From Casp-actino8 sp001510335 (GTDB lineage Bacteria > Actinomycetota > Acidimicrobiia > Acidimicrobiales > Ilumatobacteraceae), in contig JAQCEM010000005.1 of the NCBI GenBank assembly GCA_027729635.1, positions 1 to 64,000 on the forward strand: a stretch of DNA of 64,000 nucleotides. Direction: 5' to 3'. Below, in pieces: positions 43,975 to 52,371 of this stretch (position 1 is the stretch's first letter; each line of letters starts with the position of its first letter). The notes under the pieces are model-generated. The model saw nothing but the letters and a program-made list of their open reading frames with translations. It did not search any database and was not told the origin of the DNA. Position numbers and translations under genes: made by a program.

Positions 43975-46359
43975 GTGATTTCCGAAAATCTTCGTGGCAA
44001 ACGCATCGCAGTCACCGGCGCAACCGGCTTTGTGGGCACTGCCCTCGTTGAACGACTGCTCTTCAGCGTCCCTGATTGTGAAGTCGTTTTGCTCGTTCGT
44101 AACGGTCGTCGCACCGCCGCGGCCGAACGCGTGCGCCGCGAGATTTTCAAGAATGATGCATTTGATCGCCTGCGTGCTGCCTTTGGACCCGATTTCGACG
44201 CCACGATGAAACGTCGCGTCAGCGTTGTTGCTGGAGACGTCGGAACTGACGGACTTGGATTGTCAGAGGAAGATGCCAAAACGTTTGCCTCATGCGACAC
44301 CATCATCCACTCGGCCGCAAGTGTTTCATTTGACTCGCCGCTCGACAGTGCTGTCGAGGTCAACTTGCTCGGACCGATGCGAATCGCTGAATTAGTCAAT
44401 CGTGTTGGTCCGCGCACAGATGGAACTTTTCCACACCTCGTTGCAGTGAGTACGTGTTACGTCGCTGGCAACCGTCGCGGCACTGCGCCCGAACAACTAG
44501 TAAGTGCTGGACCATTTGATATTGGGCTCAACTGGAAAACCGAAGTCAGTGCAGCACGTCGTTTACGTGGCGACGCCGAAGCAGCTAGTCGTATGCCCGA
44601 TCAATTGCAGAAATTTCGTGTTGCTGCGCGGTCAGAACTTGGTGCCGCCGGTGCACCCGCCCTCGCCGAAAAGACCGAACAAAACCGTGAACGATGGGTA
44701 AAAGACCAACTCGTTGAAGCGGGTCGTTCACGCGCCGCAAGTGTCGGCTGGCCCGACGCTTATGCGTTCACCAAGGCTTTAGGCGAACAAGCACTTCACG
44801 AAACGAAGGGCGATGTGCCAGTCAGCATTGTGCGACCTTCAATTATTGAGTCCGCGTTAGCCGAACCATCACCGGGTTGGATTCGTGGTTTCCGTATGGC
44901 CGAACCAGTCATCATCTCGTATGCCCGCGGTTTACTTGATCAATTCCCCGGTGTACCAGAAGGAACCGTTGACGTTATTCCGGTTGACATCGTGGTTGCC
45001 GCAATCATTGCGGTCGCGGCGCTAGGTCCAAAAGATGCACCGCACATCACTCAAGTCGCCAGTGGTTCAACCAATCCCCTGAAGTACCGAACACTCGTTG
45101 ACAATGTGCGGGATTGGTTCACCGAACACCCCATCTACGACTCTGAAGGTCAACCCTTCGTTGTCGCCGACTGGAAATTCCCAGGTCGTGGCAAAGTTGA
45201 AAAGCAACTCACGCGCGCCAAGAGCATCATCACGAAGAGTGAAAAAGTTTTGCAAGCGCTCCCCTTACGCGGAACACAAGCCGACTGGTCGGCAAAGCTT
45301 GAGGATAGGCGCGGCGATGTTGAGCGAGCCCTTGAATACGTCGAGCTCTATGGCTTGTACACCGAGTGCGAAGCGATCTATTCGGTTGACAATCTTCTCG
45401 CAATCAATGATCAACTTGATGCGCATGATCGCGCCACTTTTTGCCTTGATCCTCGAGTTGTTCATTGGCCCACCTACATCTCGACCATTCACCTTCCGTC
45501 GATTGTCTTGCATAGCCGCGTCAAGACAACACCAGGCAAGAGCACGCTCAATCGCAGCGATCGTCTACGCAGGCAAATCCTTGATCCCAAACGCCATGTC
45601 GCTGCCTTTGACCTTGAGAACACGCTGATCTCAAGCAACGTGGTTGAGAGCTATTCATGGCTTGCGACACGTCGACTCAATTCACCAGAACGGGTGCGTT
45701 ATGTCTTGCGCACAATGAGGGAAGCACCCAACTTGTTGTCGATGGATCGTAAAGATCGATCTGACTTCTTGCGTTACTTCTATCGCCGTTACGAAGATGC
45801 TCCGGTTGAACAGATTGAAGAAGACTCACGTGAGTTGCTCGCACAACTCATTATGACCAAGAGTTTCCCGGCCGGCCTTCGTCGTGTTCGTGAGCATCGC
45901 GCACTTGGTCACCGCACAATCTTGATTACTGGTGCTATGAGCTTTGCCGTTGAAGGTCTGCGACCACTCTTCGATGAAATCGTCGCCGCCGAAATGACGA
46001 TTCGCCCCGATGGCACTTACTCAGGCGAACTCGCCAAAGTTCCGCCTACTGGTGAAACACGCGCCCAAGTGTTGGCCGACTATTGCGCTGCCGAGGGTCT
46101 TCGCCTTGAAGAGTCAATTGCCTACGCCGATTCCAGTAGCGACCTTCCGATGCTTGAAGCAGTGGGGTTCCCAGTTGCTGTGAATCCAGAAACACGGCTT
46201 GCAGCTATCGCTCGCAAACGCGGGTGGCTCGTTGAGAACTGGGAAAAGTCGCCAGGTGGTCCTCGCCCACGACTTCCACTCGGACCAATGATGTCTGAAC
46301 GTGAACAAAGACGTTTCTCGGTTCGTAATGGACGCAATTCGTATAGGTCGTCAAAGTGA
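43975..46359 (+). CDS. fatty-acyl-CoA-reductase-like / HAD-IB fusion protein
   Basis: A 794-residue two-domain protein. Residues 1-370 are an extended SDR of the NAD_binding_4 (FAR/Thioester-reductase) type: TGATGFVG at 14-21, catalytic Tyr263 and Lys267 in YAFTKALG, and VRPSIIESALAEPSPGW. The linker is helical. The HAD-IB domain begins near 540 with FDLENTLI: Asp546 is kept but the second acid is Glu548 instead of Asp. Motif II is ILITGAMS near 650 and motif III is DSSSDLP (Asp719, Asp723). It starts with GTG in a leaderless context. It may reduce acyl-CoA or acyl phosphates to aldehyde or alcohol; the HAD part may be a phosphatase. Confidence 0.85.
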   Translation: MISENLRGKRIAVTGATGFVGTALVERLLFSVPDCEVVLLVRNGRRTAAAERVRREIFKNDAFDRLRAAFGPDFDATMKRRVSVVAGDVGTDGLGLSEEDAKTFASCDTIIHSAASVSFDSPLDSAVEVNLLGPMRIAELVNRVGPRTDGTFPHLVAVSTCYVAGNRRGTAPEQLVSAGPFDIGLNWKTEVSAARRLRGDAEAASRMPDQLQKFRVAARSELGAAGAPALAEKTEQNRERWVKDQLVEAGRSRAASVGWPDAYAFTKALGEQALHETKGDVPVSIVRPSIIESALAEPSPGWIRGFRMAEPVIISYARGLLDQFPGVPEGTVDVIPVDIVVAAIIAVAALGPKDAPHITQVASGSTNPLKYRTLVDNVRDWFTEHPIYDSEGQPFVVADWKFPGRGKVEKQLTRAKSIITKSEKVLQALPLRGTQADWSAKLEDRRGDVERALEYVELYGLYTECEAIYSVDNLLAINDQLDAHDRATFCLDPRVVHWPTYISTIHLPSIVLHSRVKTTPGKSTLNRSDRLRRQILDPKRHVAAFDLENTLISSNVVESYSWLATRRLNSPERVRYVLRTMREAPNLLSMDRKDRSDFLRYFYRRYEDAPVEQIEEDSRELLAQLIMTKSFPAGLRRVREHRALGHRTILITGAMSFAVEGLRPLFDEIVAAEMTIRPDGTYSGELAKVPPTGETRAQVLADYCAAEGLRLEESIAYADSSSDLPMLEAVGFPVAVNPETRLAAIARKRGWLVENWEKSPGGPRPRLPLGPMMSEREQRRFSVRNGRNSYRSSK

Positions 46360-46372
46360 AACGGTCGACGAA

Positions 46373-47596
46373 ATGAAAGCACTCAAGATTTCCCGCAAGA
46401 CCGCCAAGTTTGCTGTTGCTCGTTTGATGAGTCCAGTGAGCACGATTGGTGCCGCCAAGTTTGGACCATTGTCATTGGTCAACGAGTCTGCGCCAACAAT
46501 GCCCAACGCCGAAGGTTGGCACCGCATTCAGCCACGTCTCACCGGCATTTGTGGCAGTGACCTTTCACTAGTTGAAGGTCATGCTTCGACATATTTTGAT
46601 GACTGGGTGTCTTTCCCATTCGTTCCGGGTCACGAAGTTGTGGCCAATTGCGATGATGGACGTCGTGTCGTTCTTGAACCAGTACTTGGTCATGCCTGTC
46701 GCGGTTTACCGTTACCTTTTGAAGGTGCTGCACCTGGCGACGGCGATGACTACGCCCATCTTGTTGGCGGACACCTTGAACCCGGCATTCAAACTGGATT
46801 TTGTACATCAACGGGCGGAGGTTGGGCAACCGAACTCATCGCTCACGACAGCCAACTTCATGAAGTGCCCGACAGCATGTCCGATGAGCAAGCAGTGCTT
46901 GTTGAACCAGCAGCCGGCGGCATCCACGCTGCTCTTGCCACTTGGCCCGCAGTGCAAGCAGCAATTCAACGTGGCGAAACTCCAATCGTTGCTGTGCTCG
47001 GTGCAGGTTCTATGGGACTGTGCGCTGTTGCTGGCCTGCGTCGTTACGTTCCACAAGTACGCATCATTGTTGGGGCGCGCTATCCGCACCAACAAGCATT
47101 CGCGCGATCACTAGGCGCCGACGTTGTCGTGCCGGCCGCCGAACTAGCGCGTGCAGTACGACGCGAATCGAGCGGACACATTGTTGGCGACTATTTGTCG
47201 GGCGGATGTCATGCAACGATCGACGCAGTTGGTTCATCAGACAGCATCATGGATTGCCTGAAGTTCACTCGTCCTCGTGGTCGTGTTGTTTTACTTGGTA
47301 TGCCTGCAGTTGTTTCGCTTGATCTCACCGGATTGTGGCATCGCGAGACCGCTCTTATTGGCGCCTACACCTACGGAACCGAATCAATGCCTGATGGCAC
47401 CAAGCGCCACACTTTCGATCTCGCCATTGAAACTGCTGCCGATTGCCAACTCAACCGTCTTGTCTCGGCGACGTATCGCTTAGACGATTATCAAAATGCC
47501 CTTGCCCACGCCGCTGGAGCCGGTCGTCGTGGTGCAGTCAAGATCGTGTTCGACTTACGTGCGTCTGACGCTCGTAACAAGAAGGAGACAAACTAA
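46373..47596 (+). CDS. zinc-type alcohol dehydrogenase (MDR family)
   Basis: About 407 residues of medium-chain dehydrogenase fold. The catalytic-zinc Cys is in LTGICGSDLSLVEGH, GHEVVANC follows, and the Rossmann motif is VLGAGSMGLCAVAGL near 219. The four-cysteine structural zinc lobe is missing: only one Cys is found in the LGHACRGLPLPFEG region. The ATG at 46373 (MKALKIS) is the customary family start; 46328 is an alternative overlapping the previous gene. The stop overlaps the next ATG (TAATG). It could oxidise or reduce the alcohol/aldehyde produced by the reductase. Confidence 0.87.
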   Translation: MKALKISRKTAKFAVARLMSPVSTIGAAKFGPLSLVNESAPTMPNAEGWHRIQPRLTGICGSDLSLVEGHASTYFDDWVSFPFVPGHEVVANCDDGRRVVLEPVLGHACRGLPLPFEGAAPGDGDDYAHLVGGHLEPGIQTGFCTSTGGGWATELIAHDSQLHEVPDSMSDEQAVLVEPAAGGIHAALATWPAVQAAIQRGETPIVAVLGAGSMGLCAVAGLRRYVPQVRIIVGARYPHQQAFARSLGADVVVPAAELARAVRRESSGHIVGDYLSGGCHATIDAVGSSDSIMDCLKFTRPRGRVVLLGMPAVVSLDLTGLWHRETALIGAYTYGTESMPDGTKRHTFDLAIETAADCQLNRLVSATYRLDDYQNALAHAAGAGRRGAVKIVFDLRASDARNKKETN

Positions 47597-49182
47597 TGCC
47601 CCGTCCCGGATTTGTCCTTGAAGTCGACAAGTCGACTCCCCCCATTCTTTTTTGGCGTGGAGAAAACTTCTCATTAGAAAAGTTGCCCGCTGGTCGCAGT
47701 CGAGTGGTCTATGCGCCAGAACCATTGCCCGCAATTGAAGATGTTGATGGTGCGATTCGTCATGCATTGCTCAACCCCATCGAGCAAGATCCGTTGCCCG
47801 AGCAATTGTTCCCGGGAATGAAGCTCACTATCGCTTTTGACGATGTCAGTTTGCCGCTTCCGAAAATGCAGCGCCCCGACATTCGTCAACGGGTCATTGA
47901 GGCAGTTCTTGATATGGCAGCCGGTGCTGGCGTCGACGATGTTCACATCATCTCGGCACTGGCCTTACATCGCCGTATGACTGAAGACGAACTGCGCCAC
48001 GCTGTTGGCGACCGTGTGTATGACGCCTTCGCACCTCGCGGAACGCTGTACCAACACGACGCTGAAGATCCCGAGAACTTGTCGTATCTTGGCACGACTC
48101 CTCACGGTGAAGATGTTGAAATTAACAAGCGAGCCGCCGAAAGCGATTTGCTTGTGTACGTCAACATCAACCTGGTCGCCATGGACGGTGGTTGGAAGAG
48201 CACGGCAACCGGTTTGTCGTCGTACAAGTCGCTACGCCACCACCACAATCCCGAGACCATGATTCATTCCCGCAGTTTCATGGATCAGCATCGCAGTGAA
48301 TTGCATAAGAGCAACTGGCGCATGGGCAAGGTGCTTCTTGACAGCGGCGTGAAGGTCTTCCAGATTGAGACAACTCTCAATACCGACACTTTCCCATCAC
48401 CGTTTGGTTTTTTGGCTAAGCGCGAATGGGAATGGAAGCCCTCAGATCGCATGACCTTCTTGGCTTCGACGAAAGCCCTGAATCGCACACCAACCCGTTT
48501 GGCTCGCAAGATCTTTCATTCAATTGAGGCCCCGCACCAGATGACCAGCGTGCAGGCCGGCGATGTTGAAGCCGTGCACCGCATCACCACCGAGCATGTG
48601 TACAAACAGCAACTCGTTGAAGTGAAGGGTCAAACCGACATTTTGACATTGGGTATCCCCTACATCAGCCCGTACAACGTGCACTCAATTCTGAACCCCA
48701 TCTTGGTGATGTGCATGGGTCTTGGTTACTACTTCAACATGTACAAGGGAATGCCGCTAGTGCGTGAGGGCGGAGTCATCATCATGACGCACCCGACCCA
48801 ACCCGATTTCCACCCAGTTCATCATCCTTCGTACATCGATTTCTTCGAACAAGTCCTTGCCGATACAACTGATCCGCATGTGATGTCACAGAAGTGGGAA
48901 AAGCAGTACGCCGAAGACGAGTGGTACAAGCACTTGTACCGCACCACCTACGCCTACCACGGAGTCCACCCCTTCTACATGTGGTATTGGGGCAGCCATG
49001 CATTGAAGCATTGCAGTCGCATCATCATTGTTGGTGGCGACCCCAAGACTGTTCGCCGCCTCGGTTTTGTTCCTGCTTCGACAATGGACGACGCCTTAGA
49101 AATTGCCAGCGACGTCGTTGGTCGTGCACCAACCATTACCCACCTTCATGCGCCGCCTTTGATGGTGGCCGACGTTTCGTGA
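47596..49182 (+). CDS. divergent LarA-like (DUF2088) protein, nickel-pincer racemase family
   Basis: A 528-residue protein related to lactate racemase LarA, which uses a nickel-pincer nucleotide. Compared from memory with LarA of Lactiplantibacillus, His125 (LALHRRMTE) matches His108, Lys201 (DGGWKSTATG) matches the cofactor-attaching Lys184, and His217 (YKSLRHHHN) matches nickel ligand His200. The second catalytic His174 is replaced, Asn/Leu being found at the corresponding place (NINLVAMDGG), and Arg75 is also absent (FDDVSLPLP). It is longer than the usual 425 residues. No larB, larC or larE gene is in the window. A reaction other than lactate racemisation is likely. Confidence 0.8.
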   Translation: MPRPGFVLEVDKSTPPILFWRGENFSLEKLPAGRSRVVYAPEPLPAIEDVDGAIRHALLNPIEQDPLPEQLFPGMKLTIAFDDVSLPLPKMQRPDIRQRVIEAVLDMAAGAGVDDVHIISALALHRRMTEDELRHAVGDRVYDAFAPRGTLYQHDAEDPENLSYLGTTPHGEDVEINKRAAESDLLVYVNINLVAMDGGWKSTATGLSSYKSLRHHHNPETMIHSRSFMDQHRSELHKSNWRMGKVLLDSGVKVFQIETTLNTDTFPSPFGFLAKREWEWKPSDRMTFLASTKALNRTPTRLARKIFHSIEAPHQMTSVQAGDVEAVHRITTEHVYKQQLVEVKGQTDILTLGIPYISPYNVHSILNPILVMCMGLGYYFNMYKGMPLVREGGVIIMTHPTQPDFHPVHHPSYIDFFEQVLADTTDPHVMSQKWEKQYAEDEWYKHLYRTTYAYHGVHPFYMWYWGSHALKHCSRIIIVGGDPKTVRRLGFVPASTMDDALEIASDVVGRAPTITHLHAPPLMVADVS

Positions 49183-49195
49183 TTCGGAATTTGTA

Positions 49196-50218
49196 ATGGC
49201 TCGCGACGACGCACCCTGGAAACCAAGCAACCTTGCCAAAGCCGCGCGCATTGGCGAGTTAGTTGAACGCATTACCCACCCCATCGCCAAGCGCACCTAC
49301 CGCAAAGGGTTTCCGTATTTGCCTCCGACGATTCCACTCGGAGTTGAAGTACCAGAAGACGAGCCAACGCTTGGCGCCGACTACGACACTGATTGGGCGC
49401 GTCGCTCATCGGCCAAGTTTGTACGTCAGGGCCTCGTCAATGGACCCATTCGCCTTGCTGTTCGAGGATTAGCTAGTCCCAAGGTGTACGGCGTTGACCG
49501 TTTGCACGATCTCGCGCAACTTAAAGATCCCCCACCGCTGATCTTTACGCCGAATCACCATTCGCATCTTGATACCGCAGTCATGGCAGTCGCTGTACCT
49601 GAACCTTGGCGTTCGAAACTGGTTGTCGCAGCAGCTGCTGACTATTTCTTCGACAAACGTTGGAAAGCAACCGTGGCGGCCTTGACGCTTAACGCAATCC
49701 CAATTGATCGCGAAGTTACGGGTCGTAAATCTTCAGACATGATCAAAGAACTCATTGAAGATGGCTGGAGTTTGATGATCTATCCCGAAGGCGGCCGCTC
49801 GCCCGACGGTTGGGGTCAAGATTTCAAAGGCGGTGCTGCGTATTTGTCTGCGCGCACTGGCGCAGCCGTTGTCCCCGTCTTTATTGACGGAACCGGCGCA
49901 CTCTTTGGCAAGGGGATGAAGCGTCCGAAGATCGGGACAACAAAAGTTGTTTTCGGTGCTCCAATGCGGGCCCTTGAAGACGAGAACACCCGCCGGTTCT
50001 CAGCCCGCATTGAAGCGGAAGTCGCCGAACTCGGCGATGAATCACTCACTGATTTTTGGACGGCACGTCAACGTTCGGCCCGCAACGAGAGCACGAAATT
50101 GACGGGCCCTGAGTACACAGGTTGGCGTCGTCAGTGGGCGTTATCAGAACGCCGTGAAATGGGAACCGCTGGACTACGTCGCCGTCAAAAGCGCCGCTGG
50201 CCCGACATCGGCAACTAG
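49196..50218 (+). CDS. PlsC-type 1-acylglycerol-3-phosphate acyltransferase-like protein
   Basis: A 340-residue acyltransferase. The HX4D motif is NHHSHLD with His121 and Asp126. IPIDREV and the second block YPEGGRSPDGWG near 196 are present, followed by PVFIDGTGALFGKG. Long charged N- and C-terminal extensions distinguish it from core PlsC. It starts 13 bases after the LarA-like gene and is the last gene of the TetR-controlled operon. It would move an acyl chain onto a hydroxyl acceptor; whether this is lysophosphatidate or a product of the upstream enzymes is unknown. Confidence 0.9.
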   Translation: MARDDAPWKPSNLAKAARIGELVERITHPIAKRTYRKGFPYLPPTIPLGVEVPEDEPTLGADYDTDWARRSSAKFVRQGLVNGPIRLAVRGLASPKVYGVDRLHDLAQLKDPPPLIFTPNHHSHLDTAVMAVAVPEPWRSKLVVAAAADYFFDKRWKATVAALTLNAIPIDREVTGRKSSDMIKELIEDGWSLMIYPEGGRSPDGWGQDFKGGAAYLSARTGAAVVPVFIDGTGALFGKGMKRPKIGTTKVVFGAPMRALEDENTRRFSARIEAEVAELGDESLTDFWTARQRSARNESTKLTGPEYTGWRRQWALSERREMGTAGLRRRQKRRWPDIGN

Positions 50219-50231
50219 AACCGCATTTTCA

Positions 50232-50290
50232 TTGTGATTCTGGTGTCGTTTGACTTGGTAATACCAAACTAAAACACACCAGAATCACAA
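50232..50290. terminator. 15-bp inverted repeat with inner hairpin between convergent genes
   Basis: TTGTGATTCTGGTGT (50232-50246) is exactly inverted in ACACCAGAATCACAA (50276-50290). Inside lies a second dyad, TTGGTA-A-TACCAA at 50255-50267. It occupies nearly the whole gap between plsC and the LysM gene, so a bidirectional terminator is the simplest reading, despite a missing T-tract. Confidence 0.6.
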
Positions 50291-50293
50291 GGA

Positions 50294-50920
50294 TCAGGGC
50301 TTGGGTGTTTTGGTTTGTGCGGGGATGTTGATTTCATCACCCGGCAAAATCACTACTGATGCATCGACCCAGCCGTTAGAAGCAATCAAAGCCGATACTT
50401 CAACACCCCACTTGTCAGCGATACGCGACAAGCAACAGTCCCCTTCAACAACGGTGTACTTACCTTGACCAGGATCAGGTCCAGGCGACGTCGTCTCGGT
50501 GGGAATCGGCAAACCCGGCAAAGTTGTGGTCTGAGTGGCCGATGGTGGAATCAAAATATTCTTACCAATAGTCAGCGGGTGCATCACACCTTCGGGCCAG
50601 TTGTTGTAACTTGCCAACTCATCAGGAGCAATTCCAAATTTGCCCGCAATTCCGTACACCGAATCTCCAGCCACAATCGTGTAGCTGATTGCTGGCGGAA
50701 GTGTGTTCGCGGGGTCAACTGTGGTGACAACTGACGGTGGCGTTGTTGCGTAGTTCGTCGATGTGAGTGGACGCAATGTCGTCACCGATGACCCAGGGTC
50801 ACTACCGCAAGAACTCAACAGAGCCATTGCTCCAAAGCCACCAGACAAAAAGATCATTCGAAGACGTAACACGCCCTTCAATCTAGATCGCCTCGATACC
50901 CCGAACATGGCAGGTTGCAT
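50294..50920 (-). CDS. LysM-domain lipoprotein
   Basis: About 208 residues. An N-terminal Arg-rich region and hydrophobic stretch lead to the lipobox ALLSSC near residue 38. Two LysM domains follow: YTIVAGDSVYGIAGKFGI near 88 and YTVVEGDCCLSRIADKWGV near 153. A Thr/Pro linker separates them. LysM domains bind peptidoglycan, so this is a cell-envelope lipoprotein. The ATG at 50920 shares a base with the gltD stop (TAATG); another ATG is at 50908. Its coupling to glutamate synthase is odd and may simply reflect gene order. Confidence 0.82.
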   Translation of the reverse strand: MQPAMFGVSRRSRLKGVLRLRMIFLSGGFGAMALLSSCGSDPGSSVTTLRPLTSTNYATTPPSVVTTVDPANTLPPAISYTIVAGDSVYGIAGKFGIAPDELASYNNWPEGVMHPLTIGKNILIPPSATQTTTLPGLPIPTETTSPGPDPGQGKYTVVEGDCCLSRIADKWGVEVSALIASNGWVDASVVILPGDEINIPAQTKTPKP

Positions 50921-52371
50921 TAAACGAGTGGTCGAGCTGACGGCAAGACTGGTGCCGGCAAGGTGGTTTCGCCCATCAAATAAGCGTCCACACCCGCTGC
51001 ACAGGCTCGACCTTCGGCGATTGCCCACACGATGAGGCTTTGTCCACGTCCCATGTCGCCAGCCACAAATACGCCTGACACATTCGACATGTACACATCG
51101 TTGCGCTGAACATTGCCCCGCTCATCGAGTTCAACACCCAACTTGTCGAGCCATGAACCCTTTTCGGGGCCAACGAACCCCATGGCCAAGAAGACGTAGT
51201 CAGCGGGCAATTCACGATCGCTGCCTTCGACCTTGACGAACTTGCCGTCTTTCATTTCAACTTCGTGAATCAACAAGGCGCGCACGTTGCCCGAACCATC
51301 ATCAATAAAGCGTTCGGTATTTACGCTGAACAAGCGCTCTCCGCCCTCTTCGTGAGCCGACGTCACTTTGTACACCATGGCGAATTGTGGCCAAGGATTC
51401 GCTCCGCCGCGCTTCTCGGGTGGTTGCGGCATGATTTCAAGTTGAGTCACCGACGCAGCACCTTGACGATGCGAAGTTCCCAGACAGTCGGCGCCAGTAT
51501 CGCCACCACCGATGATGATGACGTGTTTGCCTGCAACATTGATGGGTGAAGTTTCAATGTCACCGTGCTGCACTTTGTTCGCCAATGGCAAGTACTCCAT
51601 GGCTTGATAAATGCCAGTCAATTCGCGCCCAGGCACCGAAAGATCGCGCCATGCAGTTGCGCCGCACGCCAAGACCACCGAGTCGTACGTTGCCATCAGT
51701 ACATCAATGTCAATGTTTTGACCGACGATTGCATTGGTTCTGAACTCAGTTCCTTCTGCTTCCATTTGCGCGACACGACGATCAACATGACGCTTTTCCA
51801 TTTTGAATTCGGGAATGCCATAACGCAGCAATCCACCAATTCGATCAGCGCGCTCAAGTACAACTACTTCATGTCCAGCGCGGGTGAGTTGTTGTGCAAC
51901 TGCCAGCCCTGCGGGACCCGATCCAATAACTGCAACCCGCTTTCCAGTTTTCACACTGGGCATTTGCGGAATAACCCAACCCTCGTCCCAAGCGCGATCA
52001 ATAATTTCAACTTCCACTTGCTTAATTGCGACGGGGTTTGAGTTGATCCCCAAAACACAAGCCGATTCGCACGGGGCTGGGCACAGCCGACCCGTGAATT
52101 CTGGAAAGTTGTTCGTGGCGTGCAAACGTTCAATCGCGTCTTTCCAGTGATTGCGATAGACAAGATCGTTCCAGTCGGGAATCAAGTTGCCAAGCGGGCA
52201 ACCGTTATTACAGAACGGAATACCACAATCCATACAACGACCTGCTTGACGATTGAGTTCGTCAGCATCAAAAGGTTCGTACACCTCTTTCCAGTCACGC
52301 AAGCGCACCGACACGGGCCGATGGCTCGGGCTTTGGCGCTCCCATTTCAAAAATCCGGTTGTCTCACCCAC
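50920..52371 (-). CDS. gltD: glutamate synthase small subunit
   Basis: A 483-residue NADPH-dependent flavoprotein. The N-terminal iron-sulfur cysteines are in CMDCGIPFCNNGCPLGN near 46 and CPAPCESACVLG near 96. The FAD motif VAVIGSGPAGLAVAQQLTRAG is near 146 and the NADPH motif VIIIGGGDTGADC near 290. It feeds electrons to GltB, which makes glutamate from glutamine and 2-oxoglutarate. It overlaps gltB by 8 bases. Confidence 0.95.
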   Translation of the reverse strand: MGETTGFLKWERQSPSHRPVSVRLRDWKEVYEPFDADELNRQAGRCMDCGIPFCNNGCPLGNLIPDWNDLVYRNHWKDAIERLHATNNFPEFTGRLCPAPCESACVLGINSNPVAIKQVEVEIIDRAWDEGWVIPQMPSVKTGKRVAVIGSGPAGLAVAQQLTRAGHEVVVLERADRIGGLLRYGIPEFKMEKRHVDRRVAQMEAEGTEFRTNAIVGQNIDIDVLMATYDSVVLACGATAWRDLSVPGRELTGIYQAMEYLPLANKVQHGDIETSPINVAGKHVIIIGGGDTGADCLGTSHRQGAASVTQLEIMPQPPEKRGGANPWPQFAMVYKVTSAHEEGGERLFSVNTERFIDDGSGNVRALLIHEVEMKDGKFVKVEGSDRELPADYVFLAMGFVGPEKGSWLDKLGVELDERGNVQRNDVYMSNVSGVFVAGDMGRGQSLIVWAIAEGRACAAGVDAYLMGETTLPAPVLPSARPLV

